Positions 1 through 10,892 of a stretch of DNA of 64,000 bases are shown here, one piece after another. The translations under genes were made by a program, and so were the position numbers. Under the pieces are notes generated by a model. That model was not told the DNA's origin. It ran no database searches and saw nothing but the letters and a program-made list of their open reading frames with translations. Position 1 is the stretch's first letter. Every line of letters starts with the position of its first letter. The DNA lies in NCBI RefSeq assembly GCF_963678635.1, contig NC_087062.1, forward strand, positions 37,594,518 through 37,658,517, read 5' to 3'. The stretch is from Symsagittifera roscoffensis. Taxonomy: Eukaryota > Xenacoelomorpha > Acoela > Convolutidae.

Positions 1-781
1 TTAAGCATTTTTGAATCATTTTTGGTGCAAAAAGTACGATATCAGTCTGTGGCGATTCGACAGTGACAGTTAGGCAACCGAATTTGATTATTGAATGAAT
101 CCGGTGGGGTATAATAATTTTATTACTCTTTTTACTACTCGTATTAAACTCATGTTTTGTTTTTCAACCACCAAACTGTTTATCAACGAACGAATTTCAA
201 AATCAAAATTCTGATTTTTCAATCCCCAAGATTATTGAGATATCTCTAATTTTCCTTTTTTTATACAATTTTTTTTAAATTTTTCCTGACACTCATCGTA
301 CCATTTTTTAAAATTTTGAAATCATAAATAAGGTTCTTAAAAAATTTTGAAACTTTTTACTTACCCCGATAGAGATTATTTTTCCGATAACATACACTAG
401 TGAGTCGACAGTTTTTAGAACCTTCTGACCAGTAACCCTTCTTACGTCCCGGAGAAATTGAACTTAACGAGTTTGATTTGGTGTATTCAACAATCCAGCG
501 GGGTCCAATTTTTATTGTTTTTTTTACAATTTCTCCGGCCAATGAAATTTTTATTGAGATCAAATCAGTAGCTGATAGGCCCAAGGTATAAGCTTTGCAG
601 AAAAACGGAGCGCAACCTATAAGAGTCGAAAACTTCTGAGTATAGATAAAAACGTTTCGTTTTTTAACTCAAGAACCACCAAACGGATTTGATTTATTTT
701 AGTATCACTTAATCAGAAAAATAACTATCGCACAAACGATTATTTCTTTTTTTGACAAAAACACCCTGGAAAAATTGTTGA
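1..781. other. non-coding; left copy of a dispersed repeat
   Basis: No gene is recognisable here. Bases about 1-230 match 5030-5245 in the same orientation, with many substitutions and small indels. Shared stretches include the words around 'gtacgatatcag', 'gcgattcgacag' and 'tatcaacgaac'. The remainder, 240-780, is AT-rich with T-runs and shows no coding signal. Confidence 0.5.
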
Positions 782-3452
782 AAGACCCAATCCTGAATTT
801 ATTTTATATGTCATTCTGGAAGGTTTTATTTTTCGATCGTACCTGGATGGGTCCCCATTTCACCACCCAGGAGAGTTCCCAATCCGGAAGATTCCCTTTC
901 GCCAATCCTGAAGGATCCTTAATTTTTGAACGTCTCCGGAAGGCTCCCCATTTCGTCAACGCAAAAGGGTCCCAATCGGGAAGGGTCCGTAATTGTCAAT
1001 CTGTAAGGGTCCTGTTTTTCGAGCGCACCCGGTGCACCATTCCGCCAATCCGGGAGGATCCTAATCCGGAAAGTTCCTCTTTTTTGATCGCACTCAGAGG
1101 GGGCAACGCTTCGCCAAACAGGAAGGTTCCCAATCCCATAAGGTTCTTTTTCACTAATACGGAAGGTTCGTAAAATTTCAAACGTACACGGAGGAGTCCT
1201 CATTTTGCCAATCCGGAAGGGTCCTTATTCGCCAATCTAGAAGGTTCCCGACTTTTCGAACATATCCGGAGGGGTCCCCATCTTTCCAATACGGAAGGGT
1301 CCCATTCGCAAGGGTCCTTGTTCGCCAATCTGTTAGACTCGAACTTTTCGATCGTACGCGGATGAGTCTTCAATTCGCCAAACAGGAAGGTTCCTAATCC
1401 GGAAGGGTCCTTATTCGCCAAACCGGAAGGGTTGTAATTTTTTGAACTTAACCGGGGGGCTTCCCATTTTGTCAATCCGGAAGGGTCCTAATCCCAAAGG
1501 GGTCTTGATTGCCAACCAGAAAGGGTCCTGTTTTTCGAACGCACCGGGAGGAGTCCGAATTTCTCCAATCCGGAGGGTCCTTTTTTGCTGATGATGAAAG
1601 GGTTCTAGACCCAATCCTGAGTTTATTTTATTTGTCATTCTGGAAGGTTTTACTTTTCGATCGTACCAGGATGGGTCCCCATTTCACCAACCAGGAGAGT
1701 TCCCAATCCGGAAGATTCCCTTTCGCCAATCCTGAAGGGTCCTTACTTTTTGAACGTACCCGTAGGGCTCCCCATTTCGTCAACCCAAAACGGTCCCAAT
1801 CGGGAAGGGTCCGTAATTGCCAATCTGTAAGGGTCCTGTTTTTCGAGCGCACCCAGTGGAAACCATTCCGCCAATCCGGGAGGATCCTAATCCGGAAAGT
1901 TCCTCTTTTTCGAACGCGCTCAGAGGGGGCAACGCCTCGCCAAACAGGAAGGTTACCAATCCCATAGGGTCCCCAATCCGGGAGGATCCTAATCCGGAAA
2001 AATCCTGTTTTTCTAACGCACTCAGAGGGGGCAACGCTTCGCCAAACAGGAAGGATCCCAATCCCATAGGGTCCTTTTTCACTAATTCGGAAGGTTCGTA
2101 AAATTTCAAACGTACACGGAGGAGTCCTCATTTTGCCAATCCGGAAGGGTCCTTATTCGCCAATCTAGAAGGTTCCTGACTTTTCGAACATATCCGGAGG
2201 GGTCCCCATCTTTCCAATACGGAAGGGTCCCATTCGCAAGGGTCCTTGTTCGCCAATCTGTTAGACTCTAACTTTTCGATCGTACGCGGATGAGTCTTCA
2301 ATTCGCCAAACAGGCAGGTTCCTAATCCGGAAGGGTCCTTATTCGCCAAACCGGAAGGGTTGTAATTTTTTGAACTTACCCGGGGGGCTTCCCATTTTGT
2401 CAATCCGGAAGGGTCCCAATCCCAAAGGGGTCTTAATTGCCAACCTGAAAGGGTCCTGTTTTTCGAACGCACCGGGAGGAGTCCTAATTTCGCCAATCCG
2501 GAGGGTCCTTTTTTTCTGATGATGAAAGGGTTCTAGTTTTTCGAACGTACCATTGCCAATTTGGAGAGTTCACAATCCGGAAGACTCCCTTCCGCCAATC
2601 CTGAAGGGTCCTTATTGTTTGAACGCACGCGGAGGGCTCCCCATTTCGTCAACCCAAAAGGGTCCCAATCGGGAAGGGTCCGTAATTGCCAATCTGTATG
2701 GGTCCTGGTTTTCGAGCGCACCCGGTGGGCGCCATTCCGCCAATCCGGGAGGATCCTATTCCGGAAAGGTCCTCTTTTTCGAACGCGCTCAGAGGGGGCA
2801 ACGCCTCGCCAAACAGGAAGGTTACCAATCCCATAGGGTCCCCAATCCGGGAGGATCCTAATCCGGAAAAATCCTGTTTTTCTAACGCACTCAGAGGGGG
2901 CAACGCTTCGCCAAACAGGAAGGTTCCCAATCCCATAGGGTCCTTTTTCACTAATTCGGAAGGTTCGTAAAATTTCAAACGTACACGGAGGAGTCCTCAT
3001 TTTGCCAATCCGGAAGGGTCCTTATTCGCCAATCTAGAAGGTTCCTGACTTTTCGAACATATCCGGAGGGGTCCCCATCTTTCCAATACGGAAGGGTCCC
3101 ATTCGCAAGGGTCCTTGTTCGCCAATCTGTTAGACTCGAACTTTTCGATCGTACGCGGATGAGTCTTCAATTCGCCAAACAGGAAGGTTCCTAATCCGGA
3201 AGGGTCCTTATTCGCCAAACCGGAAGGGTTGTAATTTTTTGAACTTAACCGGGGGGCTTCCCATTTTGTCAATCCGGAAGGGTCCTAATCCCAAAGGGGT
3301 CTTGATTGCCAACCAGAAAGGGTCCTGTTTTTCGAACGCACCGGGAGGAGTCCGAATTTCGCCAATCCGGAGGGTCCTTTTTTTCTGATGATGAAAGGGT
3401 TCTAGTTTTTCGAACGTACCATTGCCAATTTGGAGAGTTCACAATCCCGATA
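782..3452. repeat. higher-order tandem repeat (three ~0.83-0.93 kb units)
   Basis: Three long units lie head to tail: about 782-1608, 1609-2530 and 2531-3401, with a truncated fourth at 3402-3452. The same landmark beginning 'cattttgccaatccgg' recurs at 1201, 2129 and 2998. Each unit is built from degenerate submonomers of roughly 30-50 bp centred on 'caatccggaagggtcc', often followed by 'tttttcgaacgcaccc'. Unit 2 is longer because a segment around 1921-2080 is internally duplicated, and unit 3 carries the same duplication. Apparent open frames on both strands here are by-products of the repeat (K/P/S/G-rich, no domain). Confidence 0.85.
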
Positions 3453-5480
3453 GATCCTTATTCGCAGATCATCAATTAGAACCTTCACCGCTATTGAATA
3501 TAAACGTAGAACTGGTAAAATCAGAAAAACAACCCTTCAAAGTTACGGGAAATTTGCCACGGAAAGGCGGAAACAGAACAATTAGTAGTTTTAATTGAAA
3601 TGATTGGGATATTAGGAGACTTAAGCGGATGATTTGAGCGTCCATGACATTTGACAGTTTGCTTTTCGCAAAAACTGAAGCGCGAAATTCAGAACAACGG
3701 TTTTCGCTGCTAGATATGAAACAATTTTTGAAAACGGGCAGTACGAACGTGAACCACGATCGACCAATTAAAGACAAAAGAATCCCGCCGAGTTGTGACG
3801 ATTATGCAGCTACAACATTTTCCCATCCCAGCTACAATCGTTTTTTGCCATACTTCACCAATTGGGAAAACTACTACTTCTTCTGGTAGCACAGAAGGCG
3901 CTTCTTCAGTGAGCTGAAAAAATCCGGTAGGGTCTCTTATTGAACTGGAGAACTATCTTTTTAACATTTTCAGCTTCTCGCTATGTCCTGAGTCAAAAAA
4001 AAACATCAAACTTTGTTTTCAGATCATGAGACGTTAAGATTGGAGGGCAAGGGTTCATTCTTTTCTGATGGATGGGATTATTTGCTCTACTCTACAAAAA
4101 CAATAGTAATATAGTAACTTTGTAATGATCGCGTACTAATCCTGTTTATGGACAATCTTGTGGTCTTTCGATACTGAAACCCAGCGATGAGCCCTCTATA
4201 TTCACTTGTAAGTTAGGTTAATTTGCGCAACTCAGCTGATAGCCCATTGTTAGTAACAATTTTGTTGACCCAATGTACTCAGAACCACGTTTAATTTGCT
4301 ATTGTAGAGACGCAATAGCACGTAAAGCTCTAATTTGACGCTAGCCATTTGTTTCAGGATTTAGCTTTTTTCCGCCGTTATGAACTTCGGACGATTATTA
4401 CATATGGGTTTTTATGGCAGTCTTGGGTGATTTTGTTATATTAAAATTGGCAAAATCCTTTCCGATTTTCAAAAAGGAGAATGGATGCTCGCAATTAGGC
4501 TTTCAAACGACAAATAGGAGAGTGACTGTAAACACGAGAGCCTCCCGGATTCTTTGAAATGGTTTTTTAAATTAGTTAATACCAAAATTTCAAGTACCGT
4601 GAAGGATGGAGGTTTTGGCCGTCTTTTCGTTCTTAAAAGGTTATATGACCAAAAAATTTAAAAATAAACATTTAACCAAGCAAAAATAAAGTTTTACCAA
4701 AAAAACTAGAAGAAACAAAATATAACCAAAGAAACTAAAAAAGAAAAGAAAAAAAACAGTAGAGAATATGTTTCCTGACGAGACGCAATGCAATTTTCTT
4801 GCTTATTTTGTGTTTATATGTTTAGTTATATCAAACCTGATTGTAACGACCTACCTATAGTGTCTTCTGTTGAACCAGCACTGTAGGGTTATTTGAGTAT
4901 TTAAGCATGTTAATGCTAAAATTCCATCAAGCTGGAAGGGTCAAAATAAAGAAGAGGAAGAACTATCCAACAGTGTAAGGAGCAGCAAAAAGGTCACTAG
5001 GACAACAACAATCGACTGATGGATATCCTCAAATTTTTTTAAATCATTTCCGGTAGAAAAAGTACGATATCAGCCTGTGGGCGATTCGACAGTTAGGCAT
5101 CCGAATTCGGTTGTTGATTGAATCTGGAGGGGTATAATCCTACTAATACTACTCGTATGTAACTCATATTCTGTTTTTCAACCAAATTGTCTATCAACGA
5201 ACCAATTTTCAGATCAAAATTCTGATTAACAAGCCCCAGAAAAAAGATAGTAACGTTTGACTAAGGAATTTTACGTTGTTTGAACAATTAGGAAGGGTAA
5301 GTGTCCTCAAAAACAGCACAAAGACGACAGATAAATCAGGTAAATCACCCCTTCCAGATAGTTGAAAATACAAAATGAGCAAACTGCCTAGAGGCAGAGG
5401 GACCCAAATTTAAAAGAAACTCTTCCCAGTTAGTTAATTTTACTTATAAACAGTTTAACGAGCGTAACTGGAGATGTCTT
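3453..5480. other. non-coding interval with repeat remnants
   Basis: I see no gene. There is an A-rich tract around 4660-4760. A short match at about 4399-4430 resembles the LTR/leader junction of the large element at 8388-8420 (both have 'ttacat' followed by 'tttttatggc'), suggesting a related LTR remnant. The right copy of the dispersed repeat seen at 1-230 lies at 5030-5245. Confidence 0.5.
5030..5245. repeat. dispersed repeat, second copy (first at 1-230)
   Basis: Directly oriented, diverged copy of 1-230. The order of conserved words is the same in both copies: 'aaagtacgatatcag', 'gcgattcgacag', 'ggggtataat', 'tactactcgtat', 'tatcaacgaac' and 'aaaattctgatt'. The two copies lie 4.8 kb apart with the satellite between them. 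They may be two insertions of one family or the ends of an older element. No open frame is associated. Confidence 0.6.
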
Positions 5481-7498
5481 GAAACTATCGACCATGCCTG
5501 GAGGTATTTTAGTTGTTCAGCTTTGGATCTGAGATTTCGCTATTCACTTTGACAGATTGGGACCTGTTTGATAGATAACATTTCAATATTGTGATCAAAT
5601 TTCTACCTACTCCGTTTGTGAAATGCTTCATCAAGAGATCACCGTAGTCAACACGGTCGAACGCTTTATTCAAGTCCGTAAAAACGGTCTCCATATCACT
5701 CGCTTCATCCTGACTTTTCTAGGCTATCTGTAAGAAAGTTAATAGCTGTAAGACCGTGGATTTATTCTTCCAAAACCCATGTTGTGAACTATGAAACATA
5801 GGTGATAGATGTTTGTATAATCTCCTAAATATGATACAGTCAAATGTTTTTGAAACTGTACAAAGAAGGGGACGGGTCTATAATTTTCAATGTCACTATT
5901 ATTGTCTTTTTTATGAATTGGGTTGATTATAGCTGCTTTCCAGTAGTCTGGAAAACGCCTAGTTTGATTAATTTTAGAAAATAATTCATAGATAGAATGA
6001 GATAGAGATGCTTGTGTTTTAGTGAACAGTACAGGCGGTAAATCGTCGGGGCCTTTATTTTTATTCCTGTTCAACTATTGAATACTTCACGTATCTCGAG
6101 CTCAATAAAAGTAATTGTATCAAGGACTGTATTAGAATCAGGCTCGGGTGGTTCTGAAAACGTACACGATTCAATGTACACAGAAGCAAAAATTTCGAAA
6201 ATAATTCTGCTTTTAATGGATCGGTATCGGCGGTCTCATTTTTGTACTTCAGTATACCTGGTAAGCTTGACTTTTGAAAAACTTTAAAGTAATTAAAAAA
6301 TTTTCTCGCTGATCGCTCTGACGCAGGAGACTGTTCATAATCGGCTTTGTCCATTTCGGCGTTCGTTTCTGTCTGTTCAATTAAGTGCAAAACTTTTGGA
6401 TGAGACTCCGTATATTTCTTTCGAGCTGTATGTAAGCGTTTATTAAGATTCGAAGTCGATTGAATTATCCAGGGCGTCAAGGGTGATCTATGTTTAGTGC
6501 GCTTCGGAATACATTTTTTAATAAGCGAGGATAACCAGTTTTACCAATGATTTAGTATCACATTTACATTTGACCAATAGTTAGTGTCAAAAGGGTTTTC
6601 TAGTAATTGCTCATTGAGTAAATCGTAATCACCGTTGCAATAACTAAATATGGATTCTTTAATAAATTTACGACGCTTAGGATCCGATAACTCTACGTTG
6701 AAAGAGATTTCGACCGGATAATGGTTAGAAAGTTTTCCCAATTTATGGTTACTGTCTAAGGTATGAACATCTGTTACATAGATTTTATTGCTGGTGAAGA
6801 TCAAATCGAGAGTACCAGTTGAAGCAGTATTAAAATTATTTTTTTAATGAACTTCAAGACTGCCTATTTCTACCAAAAATGATATTTCGGTTTCTTTATT
6901 TGATGACATGTTGCACCAATTTTTTGAGGGTTAATTGAAGTCACCATAAATAAACAAATCACAGTTCTTCCGCAATTTATTTATGTCTTCAAACAGGTTA
7001 TTAATTTTGCTTGGTTTCAGAGCATATTTGCTATTTGCAGGCGATAGATAACAAGAGACAACAAGCAATTTCTGTTTATCTAGCTTAATGTAGCATGCTA
7101 CTGCCGCTCCGTTGTTATTAAAACTAAAATGTGCAGGTTCTGACATTAGGCCTATCTTCACGCCAATTTATGTTCCGCCGTGAGATGTTGATTGCAGCGA
7201 AGATCTTCTGTTTGGTAGAAAACAGTTGTAATTTCCAAGAAAAATCTCGGATTCGCGGATTTCATTTATTAGCCATGTTTCAGACAGGCAAATAATATCA
7301 AAGTTCTTTAAAATTATACTGTTTGAAAAAATTTGTCGCCTTTTTACTTTGAATAAACTTCTTACATTGTAACAGAGTGCTCCTAATTCTCCGGTTTTGA
7401 TTGGTAGTCAATCAGTGCAATTTACTGCTTGGTTTTTTCCAGATATAATACGTTATTTCCGATTTTTATATCCTTTGCTTCGTTTCCGCCGTCGAGTA
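5480..7498 (-). mobile_element. non-LTR retrotransposon (CR1/Jockey-like LINE), 3' part: end of ORF1, endonuclease and partial RT
   Basis: Read on the minus strand, the end of ORF1 lies near 7420-7498. ORF2 follows as broken frames with an APE-type endonuclease: an N-terminal 'YNVRSL' near 7370, 'YGDFN' near 6935, and the region around 6720 where 'NHYPVE' corresponds to the terminal S-D/N-H motif. The start of a reverse transcriptase comes next: 'NKGPDDLPP' near 6050, 'NYRPV' near 5880 and 'FTDLNKAFDRVD' near 5680. The catalytic YxDD box is absent because the element stops near 5480, so it is truncated at its 3' end. Stops and frameshifts break ORF2 in several places. The 5' part of the same copy is at 26071-26760, displaced by the LTR element at 7499-26070. 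Confidence 0.85.
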
Positions 7499-8393
7499 TG
7501 TGCCAGTCGGTCATATCTGGAAGTTTGACCTTGAAGGACACAAAAATACGTGATTTTGAGTGAAGTTTCATTTTTCAAAATTTCGAATGGAGCCTGTCAT
7601 GCTCAGTTTTCTCGCACCAACTGAAAAGACAAAGTGAAAAATCAGAACGACCGAATTTGCAATTGCGGGAAAATACTTAAGAAAACAGCAGGAAATTGCT
7701 ATTCGCAATTTCCAGATACAAAATAATACACGAGTAGAGCCGTCTTGTCCTGAAATAGGAAGAGAGATAATCACGAGAAGAGAGAATAACCATTCGAACC
7801 GAACCAGAGTGAACCTTCAACGGAAAGGTGGACAGCTTGAGTGTCCCAATGGTTCAGACAAAAACTCCAATTCTAGAGTCAAAACTTATTTCTGTTATCA
7901 AAACTGATTAGTATTGAACTTATCTAGTTATCTTATTTAATTCTCGAGTTGCTTATCAATTTAATTACTCCCTGTGCTTGAGTGCATCAACATGTGAGTC
8001 CCTAATTTAATTTTCTCGAGTGTGTTTTATGATTGTTATGTTGAGATAAGGCGAGTTTTAGGTTGATTCATCTGAAGTGGATCAAAGTTCCACTGTCCAA
8101 TAAAAAGTAACTTAACGGATTGTTCCGACCCTGTTTTTAACGGCGTTTGTGTATTTTGGGTATTTCGAGACCTAAGTATGGGGACGTTCTTATTTTCTAG
8201 AGTGGGGGGATATTTTGGTAGTAGCCTTTAAGCTGTAACGGGTTCTAGTCTCATGTCGCAAGCAAACCGAATTGGCTCCGACCCTTCTTGAGGTGGAAAA
8301 ACACAAGAGATAGTGTCCATGACTCTTGAGCCAATGGTTATAGGGCCTATTTTTCTTAAGCCTCATATGTGACCGAAGTAGGCGACTCTTACA
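7499..8393 (+). repeat. 5' LTR of the 18.6 kb element
   Basis: Begins TGTGCC and ends TTACA. It aligns over its full length with 25174-26071, with roughly 25-30 differences by eye, concentrated in the first 90 bases. An AATAAA polyadenylation signal lies at 8099-8104. Short open frames inside it are not genes. Confidence 0.9.
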
Positions 8394-8403
8394 TAGTGTT
8401 TTT

Positions 8404-8421
8404 ATGGCGCTCCTGGGTGTT
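8404..8421 (+). promoter_or_regulatory. candidate tRNA primer-binding site
   Basis: The bases TGGCGCTCCTGGGTG start about 10 nt after the LTR end. They begin with the TGG complementary to a tRNA CCA end, and a similar stretch follows an LTR-like end at 4399. The spacing is longer than the usual 0-8 nt, and no specific tRNA is assigned. Confidence 0.35.
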
Positions 8422-8896
8422 TTTACGACATCCTGACTACGGAGTCGAACCCACTTGACACAGCTCCTGGCTGCATGCCCATTCTAGAGTACCGGTGGTA
8501 CGGTTCAGCGGGAACGTGTAAACCTTCCGGAGTACCTTGATAGCTTTTTAAAGAAAAGTTGAGAAAACTTCCTGGTACGCTCTCCGAAAGAGGCCTAGCT
8601 AACCGAGTAAGGGGGGGGGGGGGTAACTAGGGGGACAAAAACACGAGCAAAAAGACAAAAAGCGAAACAAAAACAAGAAAAAAAATATAGAAAAAGGAAC
8701 AAAAACCATAAAACGAAAAGACAGTGACTTTGATACCGGATCATTTGGATCAAACCTTTATATTAATTAAATAGTATACCCATACTGTTTTATAAGACCG
8801 ATCGTTTCGATCAATCTAGCGATTTAAACCAGTGACTTCAATAAGGTGCCCGAGTGGGGGGCGTTGTTAAGGGTTTTCAGATAGATTGCAACCTAG

Positions 8897-9098
8897 CCGG
8901 ACCACTAGGAGACTTGACTGGAAAAGGTGACCAGCCGAGTGGGAAAGTGGTTCACAAGGATCGAACCGGACCACTAGGAGACTTGACTGGAAGAGGTGAC
9001 CAGCCGAGTGGGAAAGTGGTTCAGAAGGACTGAGCTGAACCCACTGGAAACTTGACTGGAAGAGGTGACCAGCCAAGTGGGAAAGTGGTGCTACTGTC
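8897..9098 (+). repeat. 69-bp tandem repeat, three units
   Basis: Unit starts at 8897, 8966 and 9035 with exact 69-bp spacing. The common core is 'gacttgactggaagaggtga' followed by 'ccagccgagtgggaaagtgg'. 69 is a multiple of 3, so the unit stays open in frame on the minus strand, but there is no evidence of translation. Confidence 0.85.
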
Positions 9099-9977
9099 AA
9101 GTGCAGAACAGAGACAACCAGCACAGGATCACTACAAGAGGACGCACAGGGGTGTTCTCAAGTTGGGCAACGGATATCGTTAGAATCCACATTACATTAT
9201 AGGAGATAAGTGTATAATTGGATAAGCGGAGCCCCATTGTTTTGAGGAAATTTTTACACAAGCAGGCCTGGAAACAGGTCTACGGCTTTCTCTCGAGAGG
9301 TTTAGCACCCGGCGCTTAAGGGATTTTTCGGCTTAAGAGGGGGGCTAAAGAAGGGCGAGGTTAGAAGGGGGGCTGGTTAAGTTAGAGGTTAACGGTTGTA
9401 AATTGTAAAAAGGGGGGACACGTTAGAGTAACTAATTGTTCGGCATAGTCGATTTAGTTACATTAGATACTTACACGCGTTGGTTATAAGAAGCGGATAT
9501 CCAAATTTAAAATCAGGTTAAGGTAGGTACCCTGGTTGGATCGGTAGGGGGGAACGGACATAGACAGTTTTTGTGATACCCTATAAGATCGCTAGCAGGG
9601 GGGAGGAAAACGCGTGGCAATCGGGTACCAGACATTTTTTCGGACAAAGATTGACATCGGTCAACCTTGAATTTCAGGAGAAATCATCCATCTGTTTTTG
9701 AAATTTTTTCCAGTCTAAATATTTACGTTTTGGTGAGAATTTGTTGTTGGTATTTTAACGAACAGGTGATCACAAGATACCTGCGGGGAACTTAGGGTTT
9801 CAAATAGCCTGAATCATAGAGAGGGTGACAAATACAGGGGGATTAGTATTTGGGTTTTGACCATTAAGATAGGGATTTTGGGAAAATTTTTACTAGAGCT
9901 CAAGTGGTGGTAAAAAGTACAGTGGTTCAATAGTCCCTACAACGAAGAGGAAGAGATCCGATATCCAGAAACTCAGT

Positions 9978-10660
9978 GACAAGTCTTGGGACAGTACCGA
10001 AAAAGTCTTGGGACATTGCAGTCTGGGGACAGTCTTGGAGCAACACGGTCTTGGGACAGTCTCGAGACAGAGCAGTCTTGGGACAGTCTTGGGACAGTGC
10101 AGCCTTGGGACAGTCTTGGACCAGAGCAGTCTTGGTACGAAACAGTCTTGGGACATTGGTCTTGGGACATTGGTCTTGGGACAGTGGCCTTGGGACATTG
10201 GTCTTGGGACAGTGGTCTTGGGACATTGGTCTTGGGACATTGGTCTTGGGACAGTGGTCTTGGGACATTGGTCTTGGGACAGTGGTCTTGGGACATTGGT
10301 CTTGGGACAGTGGTCTTGGGACATTGGTCTTGGGACAGTGGTCTTGGGACATTGGTCTTGGGACATTGGTCTTGGGACATTGGTCTTGGGACAGTGGTGT
10401 TGGGACATTGGTCTTGGGACAGTGGTCTTGGGACATTGGTCTTGGGACAGTGGTGTTGGGACACTAGTCTTGGGACAGTAGTCTTGGGACACTAGTCTTG
10501 GGACAGTAGTCTTGGGACAGTAGTCTTGGGACACTAGTCTTGGGACAGTAGTCTTGGGACAGTGGTCTCAGGGCAAGGGTGTTGGGACAGTGGTCTTGGG
10601 ACACTGACAAGAAGTACTGGGACAACACTGAATAGTCTTGGGACAGTAGAGAGAAAGTCT
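9978..10660 (+). repeat. 14-bp minisatellite (core GTCTTGGGACATTG)
   Basis: About 40 tandem copies of a 14-bp unit alternate between the variants gtcttgggacattg and gtcttgggacagtg. The array is very regular from 10140 to 10560 and degenerate at both edges. Because 14 is not divisible by 3, each frame cycles through all phases and repeats a 14-residue peptide. The array therefore looks open in several frames on both strands, and I treat those frames as artefacts. Confidence 0.95.
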
Positions 10661-10892
10661 TGGAACAGCATAAAGAAGGGGGGTACTAAAAGAGTACTAA
10701 GTCAGGTTGAAGTAACCAATTGCAAAATCAAATTTTCTATTCAATCCTAACACACAGAAATTTCATAAGCTCAGGAAAAGTTGTTTTTAGCAAATTGTAA
10801 ATTTCGTTTTATAAAATTTTATCAAAAGAGGTTGTAACATTAGAGTAGAATTTTGTAGATAGTAATACTGTAAATAGTAACAATTGTAAATA

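Larger units (their letters stand above)
8394..10892 (+). other. 5' leader of the 18.6 kb element (non-coding, repeat-rich)
   Basis: 2.5 kb between the LTR and gag without a credible gene. It holds a candidate primer-binding site at 8404, a run of 13 G at 8611-8623, three 69-bp tandem units at 8897-9098 and a 14-bp minisatellite at about 9978-10660. A long structured leader of this kind would be expected to carry packaging and dimerisation signals, but nothing specific can be shown. Confidence 0.7.

Noticed and set aside
782-3452. Overlapping open frames of 90-167 codons on both strands, rich in K, P, S and G
   Set aside because: They are the six-frame reading of one satellite: peptides repeat with the DNA unit, similar lengths appear in opposing strands, and no domain or splice logic supports them.
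7568-7774. Conserved 68-codon minus-strand frame present also at 25252-25452
   Set aside because: It is inside the LTR and recurs only because the LTR does; the two copies end differently after an indel.
9893-10534. 213-codon S/P/Q/D repeat protein on the minus strand and its plus-strand counterparts
   Set aside because: A 14-bp unit without stop codons keeps nearly every frame open. This is not evidence for coding.
9978-10660. CRISPR-like array
   Set aside because: No unique spacers between repeats, eukaryotic context, and a 14-bp contiguous unit: a minisatellite.
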